Positions 7,190 through 14,997 of a DNA stretch of 19,843 bases are shown here, one piece after another. Source of the stretch: JBPCPM01 sp050999155 (GTDB taxonomy: Bacteria; Actinomycetota; Thermoleophilia; Solirubrobacterales; 70-9); NCBI GenBank assembly GCA_050999155.1, contig JBPCPM010000053.1, forward strand, positions 1 through 19,843, given 5' to 3'. Within the stretch, counting starts at the first letter, position 1. Every line of letters begins with the position of its first letter. The translations under genes were made by a program, and so were the position numbers. The notes under the pieces were generated by a model. The model was not told where the DNA came from. It made no database searches and was given only the letters and a program-made list of their open reading frames with translations.

Positions 7190-7693
7190 TCAACCGAGAT
7201 GCAACACGTAGACGTCGTCATCTCCGGACTGTCCAACGTGTGTGGCACCGAGTCGCTCGACGACGCCGGCACCGTCGCCGTTGCCGGCATGCACCATCAT
7301 CGACACCCAATCGCCACGCCCACGAGCGCGCACATCGTCGAAGGTTGCATCGAGCACGGCGACGATCAGCGGACGGCCGTCTGGCGCTTTCGCGTCACGG
7401 AACCTGTCCGTGATCGCGGCGACCATGAGGTACGAGCCATGCACCGGCGCACCGTCCGGACCGGCGACGACGACGTTTCGCTCGTGCGCCGTGACCGCAA
7501 CGATGGGTCCGGCATCTTCATGAAACACGAGCAGCCGGAAGTCATCAGTCGCAGTCGACCTGAGGTGGCGATTGAGGGCGTCGTTTCGGACCCAGGCCTC
7601 GAGCCGTGGGTCCGCGCTGGTACACACCTGCGCGGCCAGAGCGGCCTGATCGGCTTGCGCGGCGGGACGATATTGAAGCCCCGCCGGATCCAT
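7190..7693 (-). CDS. GNAT-like acetyltransferase domain protein
   Basis: The product is 167 residues. The layout follows a GNAT fold: an N-terminal helix region (YRPAAQADQAALAAQVCTS, then LEAWVRNDALNRHL), a central strand pair (FRLLVFHEDAGPIVAVTAHE), a strand-helix (GSYLMVAAITDRFRDA), and a terminal unit (WVSMMVHAGNGDGAGVVERLGA). The usual acetyl-CoA loop Q/R-x-x-G-x-G/A is not obvious, so activity is uncertain. The gene starts 3 bases after the preceding 342-residue ORF, with no clear Shine-Dalgarno, which suggests coupled translation. Proteins of this type often accompany toxin-antitoxin or defence genes. The substrate is unknown. Confidence 0.55.
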   Translation of the reverse strand: MDPAGLQYRPAAQADQAALAAQVCTSADPRLEAWVRNDALNRHLRSTATDDFRLLVFHEDAGPIVAVTAHERNVVVAGPDGAPVHGSYLMVAAITDRFRDAKAPDGRPLIVAVLDATFDDVRARGRGDWVSMMVHAGNGDGAGVVERLGATHVGQSGDDDVYVLHLG

Positions 7694-7696
7694 CGT

Positions 7697-8725
7697 CTAC
7701 GAAGCTGCCGGATGAAACGCGTCTCCACGCAGCGAGCCGCGGAGCGCTGCGTCGAGGATGTCAACAGAGGCGACCACGGGCGGCCGCACGTCCTGGAGAT
7801 CGAATCCGATTCGTGCAGGAGCGGTGAGCGTGACCTCGTACCGGTCGTCCTCACCCGGTCGAAGCTTGGCCTGCGCTCCCGACATGGCATCCGAACTCGC
7901 GACCTCGACCAGCTCGGAGAAGTTCTCGAGGACCGCAACACGGAACACGTAGTTGGCATCGCCAAGTGGAACCTCATGTCCCCCAATGACTGCAACGACG
8001 GGTGCGACGAATTCGAGCCGGAAGGCGCCACCGCCCTCGACGACGCCGAGAAGCTCGGAGTCGATCGTGCTCAGCCCGAGCGTCGCGTCCGACCACCGAC
8101 TCGTAACGGTCTCGCCTTGAAGTAGAGCCTCGGCCTCACGCATCGTTCGAACGTCTTCGTCGTCAAGCTCTGGCGGCAAGGAGAACTCGATCCCTGTTGC
8201 GGCCTGGACGAACGCCAGAGAACGCACGAGTTCAAGGAAGTCCTGTGGAAACTCCGTGCCAACCGGGAGCTCGTGTGGTTCACCTATTGCGCGGTCACCA
8301 ATGGCCATCCCGAGGCGGATGGGCGGATGGAGGGTGCGGAGAAACCGGAAGGAAGCGAGCAGATCGCGTGGGATAGCCGAACTTCCAGCCAGGTATCGCA
8401 GCTTGAGCTCCAGACCCGGAGGATTCGTCGCTACAGTCGCGACGACCCTGATCGCTCCGCTGTTGTCGGTTCCGAGAAGTGTCGCCGTGTCCGCCATCGT
8501 GATGCGACGCCGGAAGCGCACCGGCAGGGCGCTGACCACGTTCGCATGTTCATCGACGGCCAGAAGTGTCGCCTCGAGCCCGACCGACGCGGCTTTCGCA
8601 GCGGCGTCCGCAGTGGGCGTGAAAGACGGGCTGCCGAGGTTGAACTCTGCGAAGGCGGCCCGCCGCTCGAGCTGCGGCGCGCTCGGTCGATTGATGACCG
8701 GAGCGGAAGCTGCGGTAGAGCGCAT
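7697..8725 (-). CDS. Unrecognised 342-residue protein
   Basis: I do not recognise a family. The protein has no signal peptide or membrane segment. It has a polar N-terminus, a stretch rich in alternating hydrophobic residues (VGLEATLLAVDEHANVVSAL, ITMADTATLLGTDNSG), a helical middle (DFLELVRSLAFVQAATGIEF, VRTMREAEALLQGE) and a beta-rich C-terminal third (AFRLEFVAPVVAVIGGHEVP, YEVTLTAPARIGFDL). It looks like a soluble mixed alpha/beta protein. It is the first gene after a probable promoter and is followed 3 bases later by the GNAT-like gene, so the two probably work together. It lies between a decayed toxin-antitoxin pair and the McrBC genes, so a defence role is inferred only from position. 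Confidence 0.6.
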   Translation of the reverse strand: MRSTAASAPVINRPSAPQLERRAAFAEFNLGSPSFTPTADAAAKAASVGLEATLLAVDEHANVVSALPVRFRRRITMADTATLLGTDNSGAIRVVATVATNPPGLELKLRYLAGSSAIPRDLLASFRFLRTLHPPIRLGMAIGDRAIGEPHELPVGTEFPQDFLELVRSLAFVQAATGIEFSLPPELDDEDVRTMREAEALLQGETVTSRWSDATLGLSTIDSELLGVVEGGGAFRLEFVAPVVAVIGGHEVPLGDANYVFRVAVLENFSELVEVASSDAMSGAQAKLRPGEDDRYEVTLTAPARIGFDLQDVRPPVVASVDILDAALRGSLRGDAFHPAAS

Positions 8726-8731
8726 CGCTAG

Positions 8732-8737
8732 ATTCTA
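8732..8737 (-). promoter_or_regulatory. Candidate -10 box, leaderless start for the 342-residue gene
   Basis: On the minus strand TAGAAT lies 6 bases before the ATG at 8725, placing the expected transcription start at the start codon itself. There is no Shine-Dalgarno. No convincing -35 was found, which is not unusual in actinobacteria. This would make the McrBC-side operon independent of the DarTG-side operon. Confidence 0.4.
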
Positions 8738-8757
8738 CTTCGGATCGGCTGCCGGAC

Positions 8758-8918
8758 TCATGGAAGCGACAGCCCTGTCATCTCGCTCGAGGCCGCCAAC
8801 TCGTGGCACGGTGCGGAGTGCGCAACAACGACCTGAGGCGTCGGTTGACCGCGTTCCCCGCGCAGGAGGTCGGCTCCGAAAACGTTGGTGTCGACGACAA
8901 TCACCCGGGGGCCGCCAC
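8758..8918 (-). pseudogene. PIN-domain (VapC-like) toxin, truncated N-terminal remnant
   Basis: The minus strand reads RVIVVDTNVFGADLL, the classic first strand of a PIN ribonuclease with its first catalytic Asp, and then loses similarity and stops after about 50 codons. The other PIN acidic residues are missing, so no active toxin can be made. A GTG at 8918 overlaps the antitoxin stop, but it reaches the PIN frame only if one base is added to the five-G run at 8907-8911. Otherwise the frame begins at the GTG at 8904. Confidence 0.6.
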
Positions 8919-9081
8919 TACACGGTGATCGCCTCCCAGAATGCGGTCTCGTCGTCGTCGGTCAGATCATCGATGAGCAGCTCGTCGCGTGGCGGGTACG
9001 GCTTCGCCTGCGAAGCACCTCTTCGACAGGCAGTTCGAGGTGATCGCCGCTCCGCCGAGCGCTGGTGGGTTGCGTCGACAT
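8918..9081 (-). pseudogene. Antitoxin partner of the PIN remnant, frameshifted
   Basis: From an ATG at 9081 the frame reads MSTQPTSARRSGDHLELP, then VEEVLRR. The natural continuation (KPYPPRDELLIDDLTDD, then ETAFWEAITV-stop) is in another frame. Adding one base at the CC pair 9007-9008 rejoins them into a 54-residue protein. Small acidic C-termini directly preceding a PIN gene are typical of VapB-like antitoxins, but the family is not recognised. A 7-bp hairpin GCTTCGC/GCGAAGC (9001-9016) lies at the break. Confidence 0.5.
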
Positions 9082-9166
9082 GTCAGGCTCCGTGTACTGC
9101 GTGAAGCTGAAGCGAATCGGGAGCACTTCGCAGTCGGCGGCCAGTGGTGATCGGCACCGGCGTCGC

Positions 9167-10222
9167 TCAGCTCGGGCCCGGGTCATCGAGCCAAGCTTCG
9201 TCGCGCAGGCGTTGCCACGCGATCTCAACGTGGTCGGCGCCGAACATGCGCTTCTTGCGCGGGCTCCACTCGCCGATGAGCTTGGTCGCGGACGCCGCGT
9301 CGGGGGCCCCGTGGGTGGCGGCGACCCAATGGACGGTGGACAACAGCTCCATCCCGTAGGCCGTCTCGAAACCGTCGCTCAGGCTGAGCACGCGGTCGAT
9401 CCTTGCCCGAGTATCAGCGTGTTCCGCCAGCATGGCCTCGGCCTCGCCTGCGGCTCCGTCCACCACCGAGATCGGCTCAGCCGAGGTGACGGGCAGGCTG
9501 CCGTCGCCGAAACCCGTGAGAAAGTGGCCCTCCACGGCGAGAAGTGAGAAACGGAGGTTCTCGGCGTACGGCCCGTAAACGCCCTTCACAAATTCAAGGC
9601 GCAGGGGCTCGCCCGCCACCTGCAGGAAATACGTGAGCTTCTGTACTTCGATGAGCGACACGTCGAGTGCCCGTTGCGAGTAGCGGGCTACGACATCGAC
9701 GAGGGCGGCCTTGCCGGTGGTCCATCCCGGGCGACGGGTCGCGCTCGGCATGGCACGGGCCGCGGGTGCCCCTTCCGGAGGGTAGACCCGCACGTCGATG
9801 TCGGGCACCACGGCGAAGGCTTCCTCGATCAAAGGCCGGACGTCGTCCCACCGAAGGCCGCCGTTTCCGCAACCCAGCGGCGGGACCGCCACCGAGGCGA
9901 TCCCCCGGTCCCGGATCACCTGGACGAGGTCGGCCAGGCCGGCCTCGATGTCGGCCAGCCGCGACCGTGCCCGCCAATGGCCCTTGGAAGGGAAGTTGAT
10001 GACCCATCGGGGCCCGGTGAGGGCGTCGTTGGCCCACAGGTGCATCCGGCCGAGCCGGATCTCGCCCCGCTTGGCGGCCTTCTCGTAGTCGGACAGCATG
10101 GCGGGGAAGGCCCGGGCGAACTGTAAGGCGATGCCCTTGCCCATCACGCCGACCGTGTTCACGGTGTTGACCAGGGCTTCGACGTCAGCTTCGAGCAGGT
10201 TGCCGTGCGCCTCGTTGATCAT
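9167..10222 (-). CDS. darG: DarG antitoxin, macrodomain DNA ADP-ribosylglycohydrolase
   Basis: The product is 351 residues, the usual DarG length. DarG removes ADP-ribose from thymidine bases modified by DarT and also binds DarT. The N-terminal macrodomain shows GNLLEADVEALVNTVNTVGV, MGKGIALQF, VINFPSKGHW with Lys at residue 80 (the position of the catalytic Lys known in Thermus DarG) and VPPLGCGNGGL. The C-terminal region from about 168 (GKAALVDVVARYS, IEVQKLTYFLQ, GVYGPYAENL) matches the DarG C-terminal domain, which resembles SocA/Panacea-type antitoxin folds. The ATG at 10222 has AAGGA just upstream. It starts 13 bases after the DarT stop. It appears intact, unlike its toxin partner as assembled. 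Confidence 0.93.
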   Translation of the reverse strand: MINEAHGNLLEADVEALVNTVNTVGVMGKGIALQFARAFPAMLSDYEKAAKRGEIRLGRMHLWANDALTGPRWVINFPSKGHWRARSRLADIEAGLADLVQVIRDRGIASVAVPPLGCGNGGLRWDDVRPLIEEAFAVVPDIDVRVYPPEGAPAARAMPSATRRPGWTTGKAALVDVVARYSQRALDVSLIEVQKLTYFLQVAGEPLRLEFVKGVYGPYAENLRFSLLAVEGHFLTGFGDGSLPVTSAEPISVVDGAAGEAEAMLAEHADTRARIDRVLSLSDGFETAYGMELLSTVHWVAATHGAPDAASATKLIGEWSPRKKRMFGADHVEIAWQRLRDEAWLDDPGPS

Positions 10223-10235
10223 CGTCGTCCTTACC

Positions 10236-10869
10236 TTAGAAGTACCACGCCGGCCGCACCTCGACGCCCGCTGCCAGCCCTGCGGGAATGAGCGCCTCAG
10301 CCTCGACCTTGCGCATTCTCGTACGGGCGGCCACGGCGGTGAAGGCGTACCAGGGCACGCTGTCGTGGACCAGGCACTCAGCCATTCGCCGCTCCCGGCG
10401 CTCAGGGTCGTCGGGGGTGTTGTACCAGTACTTCGCACCCCATGAGGGTCCAGTCGACCAAGCCGTCGAGCTCGTCGAGGCCAGCACTGAACCGAGCGAA
10501 CCCAAGTGTCGCGTTCCGGTCGGTGAACACCAGCGCCAGACCGAGCTCGACGAGACGCTCTACCGACGTGACGAGGTAGAGAAGCGGATCCTGGCCATCG
10601 GTGTACTCGGGGACCTGACCGCCGTTGATCGCGTACAACATCGGGCTGCGCGGGGCGAAGTAGAACGGCACATAGTCCGACACCGCTCCACCGGGCTCGA
10701 CGGGTACCGGCCGGCGCCGGCGCTGGTCCTTGATCCTGCGGTTGCCGACCTCGACCGAGCTGCGGGCCGTCCCCGCCGCCTCGCACAGAAGGCCGCCGGC
10801 GACGATCGACGGCAAGTTCTCCATGTGGGTGAAGTGGTAGAGGAGCGTCGGAGGCGGGCGGGGCGTCAC
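10236..10869 (-). CDS. darT: DarT toxin, DNA thymidine ADP-ribosyltransferase (frameshifted as assembled)
   Basis: DarT attaches ADP-ribose from NAD to thymidine in single-stranded DNA, blocking replication, including that of phages. The first 144 residues show LLYHFTHMENLPSIVAGGL (NAD pocket), IKDQRRRRP, SDYVPFYFAPRSPMLYAI and VFTDRNA. The frame then shifts at a four-C run (10438-10441). Without correction the protein stops at 10402 after 155 residues. With one base removed it continues AKYWYNTPDDPERRERRMAE, CLVHDSVPW to RPAWYF, 210 residues in all, the usual length. The catalytic Glu (about 164, in RRMAECLV) lies after the break. The GTG start overlaps the methyltransferase stop (GTGA) with no Shine-Dalgarno, so translation depends on the upstream gene. 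Confidence 0.88.
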
Positions 10870-13800
10870 CGGGCCGGGTGGCGGGGGCCGTGGCCGGGAG
10901 AGGGGTCGAGGATCGAGCGGAACGGCTCACCGCCGGCGATGGCCGTGGCGATGGCGTCGTAGGCCTCCATCACCAGGCGCCACGTTCGGTGCTCGCCATG
11001 ACGGGCCTGGTCGTTGCGGTGGACGATCGGGAACGTGCTCAGGATGTAGTCGGCGTCGTCCCGCTCGATCCCGTAGAGGTGGAAGAACGCCCCGTCGAGC
11101 TCGGCCCGCAGGACTGCCCTCCGCTCCTCGTCCCACCGGAACGGCGGGCCGGCGTCGCCGAGGTCACGGGCGAACGGCTCCATGTCCCACGCCGTGTAGG
11201 TCACCTCCAGAACGCGCGGTCGGATCCACGTCGCGACGGGTTGGATCGACCAGGGACAATCTGCCGAAAACTCATCCGGGCGCGGAACCGGAACCTGCTC
11301 GGAGGTTCCTTGCGGGACTGATGGCTGGGAGAAGGAGTTTCTCAGGCAGTAGTCGAACGGCACAGAGTTGTAGGCGGCAGCGAGGACCGCAAGATCCCTG
11401 GCGTCAGGACCGGTGCTCAGTATCCACCCGTAGGAAGCCGGCCCCCAGGGCAGCAGGGCTGCGATCGACGTTCTCTCATCGTTGTTCCGGGCGACACGCC
11501 GATGACCGAGGAGGGCGGTGCGACTACCCCAACTACGTCGTTCGATCCGGTCCCGAAACGTCTCCTCGGGTACCCAGTATCTCGGCACCACGACCTCAGC
11601 CGGCTGCCGTGACGTAATCGGGACAAGATCGTTGTCGCCGACGCCAACGAACGATGCGAACCGATGATCGAACTGGTGCCCGAGCTTGCCCTCGTAGAGG
11701 GGCAGCATGGCTTCCTCGCCGCGGCGGAAGGTGTTGCCGCACATTGTCCAGCCGTCGGATTCTAGCTCGGCCCGCGTGCGGAAGAGGCCGGAGTCGCTCG
11801 TCATGTTGAACAGGCACTGCATGAACGACACGCCCCACGGGTTGCCGGCCGGGTCGCCGTGGCGGACCAGTATTGGCACCCGGCGGTAGATGCCGAGGGT
11901 GATCTCGGCGTCGCGGCGGCTGCGGAACACCGGGCAGGTGCCGGTGTTGGGATTGAGGAGGGTGATCTCCTCGGGCGTGAGTTGGAACAGAGCGTCGGGC
12001 CGGGCCAGGTCGGTCGGGTCATGGGCGAAGAAGGCGAAGGTGGCGGCGTCGACCGGCGACGCCCGGCCGCTCAGCGTGAGCAGGCAGAACTTAAAGCTGC
12101 GGTGGACACCTTCGAAGAGCGGCTTGGCGTTCTCGAAGTCGTAGAGCGACGCCAGGTTCCAGCACACCACCAGGTCCTTGAAGAAGTGCTGTGTGGTGGC
12201 GTCGGTGGCGATGCCCGTCGGGAGAATCACGCCGAGGCGGCCGTGGTCGCCGAGTAACGCCCGGTCGGTCTCGGCGAAGACGGCGTAGGTGTTGATCCGC
12301 CCACGACCGCACAAGGGGAACCGGTCGCTGTTGCCAAGAAGAGCGCGCTCGGCGTCGATCTGGCGTTTGGCCGCCTCGTACCGGCTACGCAGCTCCGGGT
12401 TCCGGTCGACCAACTCGCGGATGAGCTTCTTGCGCTCACTGCCGCTCGCCGCCGCGATCTCGGGGTCCGACGCAGCGAAGAACTCCTGCTCCTTCAGCTC
12501 GACGTGCTCCCACGGCGGGTTGCCGAGGACACAGGAGAAGCCGCCCGTCCACCCGGGGCCGTCGGGCGCTCCCCCGCCGTTCACAACGAAGACCTGGGGG
12601 AACTCCAGGTGCCAGTGGAAGAACCGGAACCTGGCCGCCACGCGCTGGACCTCGGCGAAGGCATCGTCGGTCGCGAGGCTGACGAGGTCGGCGCGCTGCC
12701 ACCGTTCGAGTACGGCGTGGGTCAGTTCCGGAGCGCCCGCCCGCTTGTCGATCACGAACGCCGCGCACCAGGCGTCGGCCAGCAGGCGAGCACGCCGCAA
12801 CTCGGGCGACCCTTCCAGCTCGCGCTGGCGGCGCTGGGCCAGGGCGACGTCGGCCAGGGACAGGTCGCCGGCGGCCTCGATGGCGTGGACCGCCTCGGCC
12901 AGCGTCCGGTTGCCGACGGCGATCCCGCCGCCGCCGAAGAGCACACCCTGACCCTCGCGCTCGGTGCGGTTCCGCTTGCGCAGGGCGGCCACCGTCTTAC
13001 GATCGTCGCCTTCGATTGCAGCGAACGCCTCGTCGGGGATGCCGGCCGCCAGCAACGCCGGTGTCGTCCCCAACAACGCGTTGCCGACCTTCACATGCGC
13101 GTCGAGGAACGACAGGGGCCGGCCGGGCTGGAGCGCCTCCAGCCACAGGCTGACCTTGGCCAGCTCGGCGGCCATTGGGTTGAGGTCGACACCGAAGATG
13201 CAGCGCCCGACCACGTCATGCATTGCCGCCTGGGAGTCGATCAGCGTCGGCTCGGCCCCGTCGGCGCGCACCCTTGCCAGGCGGGCGGCGATCCGCCGGG
13301 CGGCGGCGACGAGGAAGTGCCCGGAGCCGCAGGCCGGGTCGCAGACGGTCAGGGCAAGCAACGCGGCCTCGGGGTCGGCAGCACGTTCGGCCTCGTCGAG
13401 CAGAGGGGTCGAGGGCGGAGTCGAGCAGGCAGTCGATCAGCGAAGTGGGCGTGTAGTAGGCGCCGCTGGTCTTGCGCTCGTTGCCGACCAGGGATTCGAG
13501 GGTGAACGTGCGGGTGGCCCCATCGAGGCGAGGGACGAACTCGAGCAGGCTCTCGTAGATGCCGCCCAGCTCCTCGGCGCCCAGGTTGCGATAGTCGACC
13601 ACCCGGCGGGGCCCGCCTCCCGGCGGCTGCACCACGCACAGGTGGCGGAGCGCCTGGAGGAGCGCCTCGTTCGATAGCTCGCACTCGCCGACCACGTCGG
13701 CGGCCGTGGGTTCGAACAGCCCGCCCAAGGCCGGGAGGCCCAACTCGGGGCGTCCACCGGGCGAGCCTAAACCGTCGAGCACGAGGGACAGGGCCTGCCA

Positions 13801-14871
13801 CAGGTCGCCGTGGCGCGTCCCCCGTCGGCGGGTGGCAATCCCCCGCAACCGGGCGGTGGAGAACCACTCGGCGTAGCGCTGCCGGGGGCCGGCCGCGGAG
13901 GTGGGGTCGGCGAGCAGGCCGCGGTCCTCGGCCACGAAGCAGAAGAGCAGCCGGTAGACAAGGCGCAGCAGGCTGCGGTGGTAGTCGGCCAGGCTGAGGT
14001 CACCGTCGGGGGTGAGCCGGCCGCGCAGGTCACCGTTGGCGGGGTGGCGGACGAAGCCCGAGCCCAACGCCTCGATGGCCCGCTGCACGCCCAGCCGCAG
14101 GGCGCCGAGGGCGCGGATGCCCGACTCCACGGCGTTGGCCCGCCAGCGCTCCAGCCAGCAGTCCTCGGGCCCGGCCTCGGGGTCGACGGGCTCGAACCGG
14201 CTCTCATGGCACAGCAGATAGAGCACGGCGAAGTCGCTGAACACCTCGCCGTCGAACATGGCCGCGAGGTCGAACTCCACGTATGCCTGGCCAACCAGAC
14301 TGGTCGAGTCGCGCAGCAAACGCAGCGTGGCGCCGTTGGCGAGGATGGCCCACAGGTGGTCGCCTGATCGGTTGAGCAGCTCCTGGACCATGGCGTGAGG
14401 CGCCCGTTCGGCTGCGCCGGCAACCCCGGGCGTGCGCTTGTCGAGCTCGACGTTCCAGCCCAGGAGGTGCACCGGGACGTCCTGCCACAAATGGCTGACC
14501 GGGAAGCTGCGTCCGTCGGCCGCGATCCAGATCCCACCGGCGGGTGTGGCGGGGACCCGGCCGAAGCCCAGCTCCCGGAGGAGCACCGCCAGCCACTTGT
14601 CGCGGACCATCCCGGTGGCCCGGTCGCCGTCGGGTCGAGCCTCAAGGGCGTCCCGGAAGGCGGTCCAGGCGCCGGTGAGCACCGACCACGCCCGGTTGGC
14701 CGCCTCACGGGGCGAGACCCCGAGCTCCAGGCGGTAGTCGTCGGCCCGGAGCCCGGGCAGGTCGTCGCCGGCCACGATGCGCGCCAGCAGGTCGGGCGGG
14801 ACAACGCCGCCGACGGTGCGGACGGTGGTGAGCCCGCCGAGCTGCTCGGTGACAGCGCGCTGGACTGTCAC
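10866..14871 (-). CDS. Large Eco57I/PglX-like adenine-N6 DNA methyltransferase, DrmMI-like (frameshifted as assembled)
   Basis: After one base is removed from a four-G run (13405-13408) this is one protein of about 1334 residues. The N-terminal ~450 residues contain LLRLVYRLLFCFVAEDRGLL, common in PglX/Eco57I-type enzymes, then LGGIYESLLEFVP and KTSGAYYTPTSLIDCLLDSA. The catalytic core has SAM motif I CDPACGSGHFL (510-520), FGVDLNPMAAELAKVSLWL, the HWHLEFPQVF element and motif IV LGNPPW (about 784-787). The remainder is probably target recognition. Such enzymes methylate host DNA so that partner helicases or nucleases spare it, as in DISARM and BREX. Start GTG at 14871 follows two 65-bp repeats. 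As assembled, two frames overlap (13216-14871 and 10866-13361). Confidence 0.85.
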
Positions 14872-14997
14872 TGGTCCGCCATCCCCGAGTGCGTCCCGGG
14901 GAATGCTCGCTGGGACCGGCCTCCCGGGCCGGTCACCGGCCCGCCATCCCCGATGGCGTCCCGGCGAATGCCTGCGGGGACCGGCCGCCCGGGCCGG
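14868..14997 (-). repeat. Two tandem copies of a 65-bp hairpin-forming element between SNF2 and methyltransferase genes
   Basis: Copies at 14933-14997 and 14868-14932 differ at roughly ten positions. On the minus strand each follows a GTG and carries a perfect 8-bp hairpin, GACCGGCC/GGCCGGTC with a 5-base loop. The upstream copy also has GCCATC/GATGGC. GTGA occurs at both ends and in the middle, exactly 65 bases apart. Removing both copies would leave the SNF2 stop and the methyltransferase GTG overlapping as GTGA, as at other junctions of this island. Confidence 0.8.

Noticed and set aside
7097..8125. 342-codon plus-strand open frame
   Set aside because: It lies opposite the GNAT-like and 342-residue genes; the minus-strand frames have the tight spacing and promoter.
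10223..10930. N-terminal extension of the DarG frame up to 10930
   Set aside because: It runs antisense-free but out of frame through DarT with low-complexity Arg/Pro sequence; DarG clearly begins at the macrodomain ATG at 10222 with its own ribosome site.
12504..13505. 333-codon plus-strand open frame
   Set aside because: It is antisense to the methyltransferase core and has no recognisable domain.
14868..14997. CRISPR-like repeat
   Set aside because: There are only two directly abutting 65-bp copies without spacers and no cas genes; it is a tandem repeat.
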